Assembly (NCBI GenBank): GCA_020186115.1
Contig: WSYJ01000164.1
Span: forward strand, 248,001-312,000
Source of the DNA: Histomonas meleagridis
Lineage: Eukaryota > Parabasalia > Tritrichomonadida > Dientamoebidae
Reading direction: 5' to 3'
Length of the DNA: 64,000 bases
Shown here: positions 8,432-17,427 of the stretch, one piece after another
Numbering within the stretch: position 1 is the stretch's first letter
How the letters are laid out: each line of letters starts with the position of its first letter
The notes under the pieces: model-generated
Told to the model about the DNA's origin: nothing
Database searches by the model: none
Seen by the model: the letters and a program-made list of their open reading frames with translations, nothing else
Program-made: the position numbers and the translations under genes

Positions 8432-8650
8432 TTATACTATTCGACATAATATTTCTTCGATACAATCATTAATAAAATCAGAAAGCATATCAGACAATTT
8501 AATTATATTGAGGTCATATATTTCAGTTGTAAATAAGGGATTTGTTTGTAATTTTTCATGTACAACATTTCTTACCACATATAATTTATCAGTATCGAGA
8601 CCAATTTCATTAAATATTGTTCTTGCAATATTGAGTGAAATATAATTCAT
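8432..8650 (-). CDS. Unrecognised small protein, 72 aa
   Basis: The predicted product (MNYISLNIARTIFNE ... LSDFINDCIEEILCRIV) is helical and has no recognised motif. It sits 18 bp downstream of the polymerase stop, on the same strand, and just inside an internal TIR fragment. No homologue is seen in B. It may be a real accessory gene or chance; evidence is only the open frame and tight spacing. Confidence 0.35.
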   Translation of the reverse strand: MNYISLNIARTIFNEIGLDTDKLYVVRNVVHEKLQTNPLFTTEIYDLNIIKLSDMLSDFINDCIEEILCRIV

Positions 8651-8668
8651 TTAATAAAAATAAAAATT

Positions 8669-10915
8669 TCAAATTAACATCAGTGCTTTAATTGGATCAG
8701 CCTTATTCTGACAGTATTGTTTAAGTTTTGGCGTCAGATGATAATAATATGTTCCGTCAGCATGTTTGCCAATCCAACAATCAGCAGATTTGAAATATAC
8801 TTCTGTAAATATGTGTTCAACTTTGAATTTTCCAAGTTCATTTCCAATAAAGCCTTTGTCTTTTTATAATAAAAAGTTTTCCTCCGACACTAACGCAGAA
8901 TCAACTTCTGAGTAATAAACATTAACCATTTTCTTTAACTCATTCATTTTATCATTAAAGTTTTTTAGAACATTTCTTGCAAATTGTGGATAATAGTAAT
9001 GTTCGACATAAGCGTTTACTGTATCGACAAATCCTGATATACCATCTTCATTATAAGTATATTTCAATACATAAGGTGCAAATGTTTCGGCATAATTATT
9101 TACATCATTCGTTCGCTTATGCTTAATATTACTGGGTTTCTTTATTGAAAATCCCCAACAACTGTTCATCAAAAACTTAATTGTCATTGCTAGTTTGTCG
9201 TTACCGTTAGCCTTTGCTTCTGATCTTTTCTGATATAATAATTCGATAAGTTCTTTTATTTTTGTATTCTCTCCGCTAAAGTTTCCATCGTCGTCAGGTA
9301 TTCCTGTCGGAATATTTGTCATACTTGACATATAAGCACCATTAATATCTATATAGTATAACTTCTTCTTTAAATGTATTTTGCTCCATATAGTACGAGG
9401 AAATGCTAATTTACTTCGAATCTTTTCTGCTATATCTCCTGATAGTTCATAAACATTATCAAAACATCCGTATTCATACATGATCTTTTGCATTAGATCA
9501 GCAAATTTATAATACCTGGCAACATTAATTTTAACACCTAACGAATCAACTAAATCCTGCACTTCTTGCAAACGTTCATGCACTTCATTCTCTTCAGGAG
9601 TATATCCAAAAAATGACTTAGTTTGATTTACTTTCTTAACAAATGACGGTAACTCTTTTTTATCAGGAATAACAATCTTTCGGAAACTATTATATTTTTC
9701 ACTCTTCCGCTCATAACTCCAACATAACTTGTTAAATGTCTTTTGATCTATTGGAACCAATAAATTTTCCTCTTTCATGATCTGTATTGATTTTTTAATG
9801 CTTATACCTTTCTTACTGAACGAATATCTCTCATCATCATATTTTAATAGCATCATCTTCCGCTGATGGTTCTTAAATCTTGGTTCTTTATTAATCCTTT
9901 CATAATTCTATAAATAAAACTCATTAACATTAACATTATCATACAGCATATAGTGGTCATCAATAATTATTAATTTTATCTTTTTATCGTACTGTTCGCC
10001 GAATGTACAGTGTATGCTACCAATCTTACAGTACACATTAATTTTTAACAGATCTGATATCTTCTTTAACTCACTGCGAGAAACAGTTCTTGTTGTAATA
10101 AATGATCTTCTTAACATGTTTATATCATTTTCTGAAAATAATTTACTCGCCTCAAATGCTTGGATCAAGCATGAATCATTAATTTTTTCATTATTTACCG
10201 AATTAAATATTCCGAATTTTGTTAGATCAATATTTGTTTTATTAATATACGGAAAGAATCCGGGATTAATTCTTTTTCCTTTTTTGAGATCTCTAAATTC
10301 AAAATGAATTGATCTAATGTTGAGATATGAGTCTAAAGCAACTTTGTTATAATCACTAATCTCTCTTCCTGTTTCAAATAATGATTGGAGAAAGTCAACA
10401 GTATTTCTGTTAGCATGAGCGTATTGTATTTTGCCGTTTTCATCAATGATTGTCATTCTGATATCTTTATTGATTCGAGGACCTATTTCTTTTAGTGCAA
10501 GCATTAGTGAGTATAAGAAGGAATCGACATTTCCGTCAAAATTCATTGTAAAATCTTTTTGCTTCATAAATCTAATCATTTTTTGAGTGTTCTGAAAAAC
10601 TTCTTGCTGGAATTCATGAGTCTCATTTTTGAAATAATCATCTTGCTTATCTCTAAATCTCTCAAATGATGTTTTATACTTCGGTTCTTCGTTATCAATT
10701 GCCATATTCATATATTGCGGAAAATCATATTCACTTCTGCCGTGATCTATTCGATATCTCAACTGTATTAATGTAGATCTTTATCTTCTTCCTGTTTGTT
10801 CGTCAGTAACATTAATATGTGTAGTATTATTTCTATAAACAAAATTCTCCGGTAGTGTGTGACCATAACGTTCGAACAAGTCTCTAATTTCTTCTGTACT
10901 ATATCTTTTCGGCAT
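8669..10915 (-). pseudogene. DNA polymerase B (element A), three in-frame stops
   Basis: The frame from Met at 10915 (MPKRYSTEEIRDLF) to the stop at 8669 is 749 codons and collinear with the 761-residue polymerase of B, with no indel shifting the frame but with TAA at 10781, TAG at 9908 and TAA at 8864. Polymerase motifs are kept: motif A YYIDINGAYMSS, motif B KFLMNSCWGF, motif C YYSEVDSALV. A stretch with NDSCLIQAF and IIIDDHYMLY lies N-terminal, as in B. Two of the stops fall where B has Lys. Pieces 8864-9856 and 9908-10762 are open and may be annotated separately. It is probably inactive unless stops are read through. Confidence 0.85.
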
Positions 10916-10963
10916 CCTTTATTATTCGTTAAAAAAATATATTAAAAAAAAATAGCTTAGTTT

Positions 10964-11515
10964 TTAAAAAATCATTTCTTTATATTCCTTCTTAGTAATA
11001 TGTATAAGTTTATTTTTTAAACCATAAACCATTCCCTGATTTATAGCATCTGCTATATCATCTTGTTTCTTATATTTTTCGATATTATATAGCATTTGAA
11101 ATGAGTTCCATGAATCAAAATGATCTCCTTCGACAAACTTTAAAAAGTTCCTAGCAATATTTACGCTTAATTTTTTATGAGCTATATTTTTCGTATCATA
11201 TTCTAAATCAAGATATGTAAATTTTCCTTTTGTATCAAACAAATAGATTTGAGATGTAAAATTTAAAGCAAGAGTAATAATGCTATACATTAATTCCATA
11301 GCAACAGTATTTTGTGGAAATTGTTTTTCAATAACTACATCAGAAACATGATTCTTTCTAATAATGTTACCAATCAATCTTTGAACCAACCTGCATCTAT
11401 CAACTGCATTATTTGGTTTTGATATATCAATAACATCAAAAGTAACAGCTGGATAAGTGATTATAGCATAAGCAAGATTCTTTACTCCAATATCGATTGA
11501 AAGAATTACTGGCAT
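10964..11515 (-). CDS. RuvC-like Holliday junction resolvase (poxvirus A22/Ydc2 type)
   Basis: The 183-residue product has the RNase H-fold acidic residues: LSIDIGVKNLAYAI (Asp8), DVVIEKQ (Glu63) and KKQDDIADAINQG (Asp153, Asp156). This pattern belongs to the RuvC-like resolvases of poxviruses (A22) and mitochondria (Ydc2/Cce1), which resolve four-way junctions during concatemer processing. The length fits. It stands between the polymerase and the 11547-12191 gene; at the corresponding place B has the HNH gene instead and no resolvase. The gene is intact, so A retains a resolvase that B lacks. Confidence 0.8.
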   Translation of the reverse strand: MPVILSIDIGVKNLAYAIITYPAVTFDVIDISKPNNAVDRCRLVQRLIGNIIRKNHVSDVVIEKQFPQNTVAMELMYSIITLALNFTSQIYLFDTKGKFTYLDLEYDTKNIAHKKLSVNIARNFLKFVEGDHFDSWNSFQMLYNIEKYKKQDDIADAINQGMVYGLKNKLIHITKKEYKEMIF

Positions 11516-11546
11516 CTTATATAGATAGAAAAATATAAATTTTAAC

Positions 11547-12191
11547 TTATTTATAGCTTATTTTTCCTGAAGACTTAACAAACTTCGAACTAATTTTACG
11601 TTCTGTTAAATACTCTACTACATCAGCGTATGAATACTTCAAATTATAAGTGTTTCCATCTTTTTTTACATAAATTTTCGAAACATAATCATACGAACTG
11701 CTTCTGCAACAACCTGCTTCTTGATCAGCTTTAAGTAATTCTACTTCTTCTGTATCACATAATAGCTGAATTAATTTCATTAGTTCATTTTCTTCAGCAG
11801 CGATAACATATTTATTAACTATCAGAGGATTATTTTCTACAATATCCAAACATAATACTGATGCCTGAATCAACATATCTTTGTCGTGAATTACTTTTTC
11901 AAGATTTGCAAGAGTTTCATCTGCTGTTTCAACACTTCGTTCTTTGATTTCCGAACCTAGTGAGGTTCGAGCCTCGGAGCTTTGCTCCCGGATTCCTTGA
12001 ATCCCTGGCGAGACAGGTTCTTCTGGCGAGATTGGTTTAACATCCGGATAGCTAACAGGAACTCTTTCGTATGGATTGACCACAACATTAACGTTTTGAT
12101 TCTGACTTTGTTTTGGAGAGTTAAGATTAGTTCCGACTTTTGCTAAAAATCTTTTCGAACATGAGAGAACACTACTTCTTGGTACTGACAT
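11547..12191 (-). CDS. Unrecognised Maverick protein with in-frame hairpin insert, 214 aa
   Basis: The N-terminal third (SVPRSSVLSCSKRFLAKVG, NSPKQSQNQNVNVVV) is unstructured, the middle helical (VHDKDMLIQASVLCLDIVENN-type region), and the end is KYSYADVVEYLTERK with basic residues. The homologue at 21256-21841 in B is clearly related but lacks about 22 residues (SPGIQGIREQSSEARTSLGS region) that here are coded by the hairpin cluster at 11951-12016. The gene lies between the capsid and the resolvase. The function is unknown; neighbourhood suggests a virion-associated role. Confidence 0.6.
   Translation of the reverse strand: MSVPRSSVLSCSKRFLAKVGTNLNSPKQSQNQNVNVVVNPYERVPVSYPDVKPISPEEPVSPGIQGIREQSSEARTSLGSEIKERSVETADETLANLEKVIHDKDMLIQASVLCLDIVENNPLIVNKYVIAAEENELMKLIQLLCDTEEVELLKADQEAGCCRSSSYDYVSKIYVKKDGNTYNLKYSYADVVEYLTERKISSKFVKSSGKISYK
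11951..12016. repeat. GC-rich triple-hairpin element inserted in frame (copy P1)
   Basis: Three adjacent perfect hairpins: CGAACCT-AGTG-AGGTTCG (11952-11969), GGAGC-TTT-GCTCC (11976-11988) and GGATTC-CTT-GAATCC (11990-12004), then CTGGCGAGAC. The block is far more GC-rich than its surroundings, adds 22 codons and is absent from the B homologue. A nearly identical copy occurs at 39631-39692 in an unrelated gene. Confidence 0.8.
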
Positions 12192-12229
12192 TTTTTAGCA
12201 GATAAAATTTTGTTTTTATTACTAATTAA

Positions 12230-12547
12230 ATGACTAACATTTTCGATTACATTAAAGGATTGAAATTAAATAAAGTCATCACGACTAAACAATTGCCCTT
12301 CATAGAAAACATATTCTTTTATGTTGAAAATCTGACAATATATAAATATGTTATTAGTGTTCGCCCGGAACCATTAAAACGAGCGAAACGTGTCGGATTA
12401 AAATTATTATATGATATTCATGACAACATTAATGTTACAATTAAAGAACCATTAGCTAATATTGCAAAAGGTAGATTTATTCTTATGTATAATCCAGGGA
12501 ATAGTGAAATAACAATTGCTGAAGGTGAAGATAAAAATATATGTTAA
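12230..12547 (+). CDS. Unrecognised conserved Maverick protein, 105 aa
   Basis: This small protein (IFDYIKGLKLNKVITTKQLPF, AKGRFILMYNPGNSEI) is closely similar to the 126-residue gene at 20838-21218 in B. In both elements it lies convergent to the capsid gene. No family is recognised; a basic helix followed by short beta segments is suggested. Strong conservation between the elements supports a real protein, perhaps capsid-associated. Confidence 0.65.
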   Translation: MTNIFDYIKGLKLNKVITTKQLPFIENIFFYVENLTIYKYVISVRPEPLKRAKRVGLKLLYDIHDNINVTIKEPLANIAKGRFILMYNPGNSEITIAEGEDKNIC

Positions 12548-12558
12548 ACAATTTATTT

Positions 12559-12789
12559 TTACCTCGCACCTCCAGCGATGATTTGCTCGATACTAGCGTT
12601 GGTGATTTCAATTTGACTTCTACCATCCGGTTTCATCGAACGTACTATCAATAAAGCATCTTCGAAGTAAATTCCTGTCGGAGCAATATATGTTACATCT
12701 TTCATAGAAGTGTCGGCGAGTCGATCACCGAATAATTCAACTTGAACAGTTCCTGTAGTAGAAATGCCGCCTTGGAAATCTTCTCCTAC
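12559..12789 (-). pseudogene. Major capsid protein of element A, C-terminal part
   Basis: The 77 codons from the target duplication to the stop at 12559 (EDFQGGISTTGTVQVELF ... ASIEQIIAGGAR) match the last part of the B capsid protein. The preceding 460 codons lie at 35919-37298. Joined lengths (231 + 1380 nt) equal the 1611 nt of the B gene, so the only break is the insertion of element B. A short open frame extends into the (AC)n tip of B with an unrelated Met; that is not a real start. Confidence 0.9.
12784..12789. repeat. 6-bp target site duplication, left copy (TCCTAC)
   Basis: TCCTAC precedes the (AC)n tip of B here and follows its (TG)n end at 35913-35918. A 6-bp duplication is characteristic of Polinton integrases. 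Confidence 0.9.
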
Positions 12790-14980
12790 ACACACACACA
12801 CACAGCGCTATGTGAGCTTCGTGCTACGCACTCGCTCCCACTCGCGCTACATAAACTAAAGGATGAACGGTGTAAACGCGATTGATTTTCATAAATCGGT
12901 TGGTTTTGATTGAAAGTAATTAAATATATTTAAATTCATGATGACATTTATTTTTTAAATGTGTGAGGCATGACAAACTAACTAACTAACTAACTAACTA
13001 AAAAAGTTATTAGCTAAAGGAAATTCGGAAAAGCTGAATGAGTTTCTCCATTTTAGTGATTTGACGTGAATATTGCATGTTTACTGGAGCTGATGATGAT
13101 AACGGATGAGTTGTTGTTAATGCTATGTGGAAAGTTGTTATTAACTGAGGTTGTGAATGTAAAAAGTACCTTTTAATTTTCAAAGGTGATTTTTTAACCC
13201 TTTTTTTGAACCCTCAACGAAACGGAGAAAATGAGCATTTTTTGAAGGCTTTAACGCAAAAGTTGACGGTTGATATATCGGTAAGAATTTGTTGTTAATT
13301 CTCTGTCGAAAGTTGTAAATTCTATGTGGATTTTAGTGTTTGGAGCTTAAAGTTGTTATTAACTGAGGTTTTGAATGTAAAAAGTATATTTTAATTTTCA
13401 AAGGTGATTTTTTAACCTTTTTTTTTAACCCTTTACGAAACGGAGAAAATAAGCATTTTTTGAAGGATTTAACGCAAAAGTTGACGGTTGATATATCGGT
13501 AAGAATGTTAAAAAAGTATCATTAAATTTTCAAAGGTGATTTTTTAACCCTTTTTTTGAACCCTCAACGAAACGGAGAAAATGAGCATTTTTTGAAGGCT
13601 TTAACGCAAAAGTTGACGGTTGATTTATCGGAAAGAATTTAATGTTAATTCTCTGTCGAAAGTTGTAAATTCTATGTGGATTTTAGTGTTTTGAACTTAA
13701 AAAGTACTGTTTAAAATTAGCTTTAATTTTTTATTTTGTAAAATCATCCGAAAAATGTTAATTTACTTCGTTTCGTTGAGGGTTCAAAAAAAAGGGTTCA
13801 CTTTTTTATTTTTTTAACCCTCAGAAATTTTGTGTCACTTTTCGAGTGTCACTTTTTGTGTAAATTTTCATATCACATGTCTGTGTCACTTTTATATAAA
13901 CATTTCACATAACATTTCTGTTTTTCATTTTCACATAACATTTCCGAAAAATTCATTTCGCATAACATGTTTTTTCATTTCATATCACATGTCAGTTGAT
14001 GAAAAATTAACGTTCTTGATAAAATCCGTTTACGCAAAATAAACGGACGGAGAAAATGACGGTTGATAAATTTGAACAACCGCTGAATAAGTAAGTTGTA
14101 AAAAATAAACTTTTTTTAACGGATTTCAAAAATTTTTTTTTAAACGTTTTTCGTTTAAAATTTAACGGAAATTAACGGACGGAGAAAATGACGGTTGAAG
14201 TTGTTGTAAAAAATATTTTGAATTATCATTTAATTTAGTGGCAAATGTAAAATTTTTTGAATTGTCATTTAATTTGGTGGCAAAACGATTAATAATTGAA
14301 TAGGTACTGAAAATATTGGCGGGAAATGAATTTGAATGAGTTCTGAAAAAGTTTTTAAAAGTATTGAAATCTTAAAAAAAATCTGACACGCGTTTCTCGA
14401 CACAGGAGCATTTTTTTTCAATGTTGTAAAAAGTAAAGTATTGAATTATTTTACAATGAAAAAAATTTTGGTGGTAATTGAACGTTAAGGATTAGAAATT
14501 GGCGGGCAGTAATGAGATTTGAATGAGTACTGAAAATGTAAATTTGAATGATGCTATCAATTAGTGTCAAACGTAAAATTTTTTTTGAATTGTCATTGAA
14601 TTTAGTGGCAAATGTAAAAAATATTTGATGACGAATTTTATGACGGTGTTTATGACGAAGGATAAAGTGAACGTTAAGGAAGAACGTTAGAGTCGAACGT
14701 TAAGGAAGAACGTTAGAGTTGAACGTTAAGGTAGAACGAGTAAAAAAAGTTCAAAAATAAAATTCAATAGGTTTGGGAATCGAACGTAAGACATTAACAA
14801 AAAACGCACTGTACGGGAATCGAACGTAAGGCGTTCATTGAAAAAGTGAAAAACTGACATTGAAATTTTAAAATAAATTTATTTCGTTATGTGATAGTTA
14901 TTTTCACATGATTTACATATCAAACGATTTCTTATTGTTTGTATTTTCCGGAAAAGTTATTTTTTCTCCTTCAAACTCTT
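12790..14980. repeat. Left terminal inverted repeat of element B
   Basis: It begins with (AC)7A, then a GC-rich patch with triloop palindromes such as GTGC-TAC-GCAC, an (AACT)n tract (about 12976-13002), three diverged copies of a roughly 130-220 bp block containing CAAAGGTGATTTTTTAACC (13181, 13399, 13531), a run of CACATAACATTTC-like iterons (13835-13990), a 27-bp tandem repeat with GAACGTTAAGG (about 14660-14740) and a doubled GGGAATCGAACGTAAG (about 14775-14830). A 70-codon open frame at 13830-14042 is made of the iterons and repeated in the other TIR; I do not call it a gene. The inner 66 bp copy the 3' coding end of the gene at 33263-33724. Confidence 0.9.
13835..13990. repeat. Iteron-like CACATAACATTTC array in the TIR of B
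   Basis: Related 13-16 bp units (TATCACATGTC, TTCACATAACATTTC, TTCGCATAACATG) occur about five times with 25-30 bp spacing, and again inverted at about 34640-34800. Such arrays near element ends can bind a transposase or mark a replication origin; neither is shown. Confidence 0.5.
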
Positions 14981-15047
14981 GATTTTCAAGTGATTTCACA
15001 TGAACGGATAAACTCACAAAACACTTTCGGATTTCCTTTAGCTGGTT

Positions 15048-16221
15048 TCATTTTTTAGTAGTAGTATTAGTAGTAGTAGTATTTTCAAAAAATTCTCTTT
15101 CAATTTCTGACTGTTTATGAGGAGTATTACCGCGGAGAAATGAAGCAGGAATTTCATCTTGATATGAACGTTGCCCAGGAACGGTAAAAAGTACTTTATA
15201 CTTATTTGTTTTAGGATTAAATGATAAAATTGACTCAACAGAACCAACCCATTTACCAGGAATAGTTGACGCCCATTTAATATTATTTGGTTTATTCTTA
15301 CCAATCGGTATTAGTTTGTATCTTGGTTTAGTAATTACTGTTCCGTCTTGAGCAATTAAAACGTACATATTTCCTTTCCGTTCATCAATTTTATAACATT
15401 CACGGCTGATTTGAAATCTTTTTTTAGTTATGCCATTATGACGCGGTAATATATAGCGTACAAAAGAGCCAACAGGAAGAATTAAATTCTTAATACATTT
15501 TTGTTTTTCAGAAGATTCTAAACATTTAAATATATATTCTTTTTCTAAATCTTTATTATCAAACATTTCTTTTTGGAGAACAACCGATGGCTGAATGGTA
15601 AGTATTATTATAAATATTCAGAAACTTTTTCATTCTTTCTGGTGTAATAAATGTGTATTTTTCATCATGTGATTGATGTTTAGATTTTTCCGTTGGAGTA
15701 TTCATATCTCTTATTGTTCGCATGAATCTATCAATAATGCCTAAAGACGAATGGTTTTTATCTGATATTGTATGAACGGCAACTTTATTATCAGAAAGAA
15801 GTTTTAAATTATTTTTTTCAATAAATGCTGGTTCTTCATCTGACGTTAATTTTACCGGATGGAATTTTTCAATAAATCGTTTTAATGTTTCATGAACTGC
15901 TCCAGCTGACTTTGACATTAACGGCAGACAATAAACATATCTATTATTTGTGCCAATAAACACATGCCAATAACGAGGAGTTTTTCCTTTAGTATTATCG
16001 TATAAATCATGAAACCAACAATTTGGAACAGTTGAAAATATTTTTATCATATAAGGTTTTATATCTTTTGTTTGAATAAATTTATCTTTCAATCTTTTTG
16101 AAATTACTTTTTTAATTTTCTTTTCACTAACATTTGGAAATTTATTTTGCACGTGTTTTTTAACGTGACTGTAAGTTTTAAAATGTGTTTTGTCAATTTC
16201 TTTGTTAACGTTTAGACTCAT
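15048..16221 (-). CDS. DDE integrase (element B), one frameshift near 15565
   Basis: The first part (15559-16221) holds the catalytic core: Asp72 in WFHDLYDN, Asp128 in LTSDEEPAF and Asp164 in GIIDRFMRTIR. The last two are separated by 35 residues as in retroviral-type DD35E integrases, but the third acid is Asp rather than Glu. The second part (15048-15566) is a basic C-terminal domain (RYILPRHNGITKKRF, KWASTIPGKWVG). A single extra A in CCAAAAAGAAATG shifts the frame; A reads through this point in frame. The start MSLNVNKEIDKTHF aligns with A. The enzyme would insert the element with 6-bp duplications. Confidence 0.8.
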
Positions 16222-16257
16222 TTAAGAGTTATTAAAACGTTTTTTTAATTATATTAA

Positions 16258-16738
16258 ATGGGATTAGGTCGTATATTCGGTGGAATAAGAAAATTTATTC
16301 AAAATGCAGGACGACTTGTAAGAAAAGTTATTGATAAAGGAAAGAGAATTTACGGTAAGGTCTCGCCAATAATCAGTCGAGGAATTGAATTTGGTAAAAA
16401 GATTCCAGGAATAATTGATACAGTAAGAAAGCGTAAAGGAGATATAACAGATAAAATAGATAAAATAGTTGATGCCGTACCTGACGGTAAGATTAAAGAC
16501 AAAAATAAGACAAGCAGTTGAAAAAGGCAAAGAAGTAGCCGATAGAGTAATCGATACAGGTCAAAAGATTTCGGATAAAACTCAACCTTGGATTCAAGCA
16601 GGAGGAAAAATTTATGGTCAGTTAACAAAACCAAAATATACCGGTGATGTGATACTTGGAGGAAGAAGATATGGTGCCGGTCAACCTCGACCCGCAGTGA
16701 TGCCTTATGCTCCGGGAGATACTAAGTTTGCATCTTAA
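16258..16738 (+). CDS. pVI-like basic amphipathic protein (element B), frameshifted
   Basis: The start MGLGRIFGGIRKFIQNAGRLV is a basic amphipathic helix, followed by KKIPGIIDTVRKRKGDITDKIDKIVD and, after a shift near 16490, by IRQAVEKGKEVADRVIDTGQ and a Gly/Pro tail. The A homologue (39794-40195) is a single 133-codon frame. An N-terminal amphipathic helix and high charge are features of adenovirus protein VI and its Polinton relatives, internal capsid proteins that lyse membranes; similarity here is by pattern only. It starts 36 bp from the divergent integrase. Confidence 0.55.
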
Positions 16739-16774
16739 AATAAAATGAATTTTTCATTTTTTTATATTTAATAA

Positions 16775-17404
16775 ATGACTGATACAGAGAATGAAGTTTT
16801 GAGTCACGAAACTGAAACAGAAATTGTTTTGGGAGAGGAAACCGAAAATGTTGATGAAGAAAAAACATCTGATGTTAAGATAACAAAGAAAGCAGTCTCG
16901 CCGAGGCTCGATCCTTCCAAAAGGTCGGTAAAAGATTTAACACAAGAAGAAAAAGAAATTATAATTGCTAATGCTAAAAAAGGAATTGAAAATGAATTCT
17001 TTGACGTCAAATTTTTCAAGAACGGTAACGCTAGAGTTATAGCAAAGAAATCAAAAACTCCAACGGTAAGTCAAAAAGTAATTAAAAACAACAACGACGG
17101 TAAAGTTTATTTATCAAACGACCAATTATTAATGGAGCATATAATTGAATTAAATTCAAGATTAGATAAATTAACAGGTAAGCATAAAAAGCTTAAGAAG
17201 AAATACAGAAGTTTAAAGAATGACATTTATATTGACTCAGAAGAAATTCCAACAGTTGAACAAACAAAGAATGAAGAACAAAATGAAGAACAAGAACAAA
17301 AGGAAGTTATATTTTCGTCCGAAGCTCAAGTTTCTGAACCTCAAGAACAAATTTATAACGTGCCGGTACAACGCGGATGGAGAGCAAGAGTTCAATATTT
17401 ATAA
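16775..17404 (+). CDS. Acidic coiled-coil protein, 209 aa
   Basis: The N-terminal 55 residues are very acidic (ETETEIVLGEETENVDEE), the centre contains KDLTQEEKEIIIANAKKG and EFFDVKFFKNGNARV, and residues about 120-150 form a Lys-rich coiled coil (EHIIELNSRLDKLTGKHKK). The A homologue (39126-39757) is broken. The family is not recognised. Placed between the pVI-like and long coiled-coil genes upstream of the capsid, it may be a core or scaffold protein. A hairpin-type insert (AVSPRLDPSKRS) lies at codons 45-55. Confidence 0.6.
   Translation: MTDTENEVLSHETETEIVLGEETENVDEEKTSDVKITKKAVSPRLDPSKRSVKDLTQEEKEIIIANAKKGIENEFFDVKFFKNGNARVIAKKSKTPTVSQKVIKNNNDGKVYLSNDQLLMEHIIELNSRLDKLTGKHKKLKKKYRSLKNDIYIDSEEIPTVEQTKNEEQNEEQEQKEVIFSSEAQVSEPQEQIYNVPVQRGWRARVQYL
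16889..16933. repeat. Hairpin-type insert in frame (copy P4, element B)
   Basis: GTCTCGCC and GAGGCTCG match the flanks of the elements at 11951 and 38953, but the first hairpin is replaced by a GATCCTT-CCAA-AAGGTC-like palindrome. It is in frame in the 16775-17404 gene at a slightly different site from the insert in the A homologue, which suggests independent insertion. Confidence 0.5.
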
Positions 17405-17427
17405 ATCAATATTTTTATTTTTATAAA

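Noticed and set aside
12787-12801. Start MCVCV of the short frame 12559-12801
   Set aside because: These codons come from the (AC)n tip of element B; the real protein part begins at the target duplication and belongs to the A capsid gene.
13830-14042. 70-codon open frame in the left TIR of B, repeated at 34598-34810
   Set aside because: It is formed by short CACATAACATTTC-type iterons; the identical copy in the other TIR is expected from the inverted repeat, and the Phe/His-rich product has no protein-like conservation.
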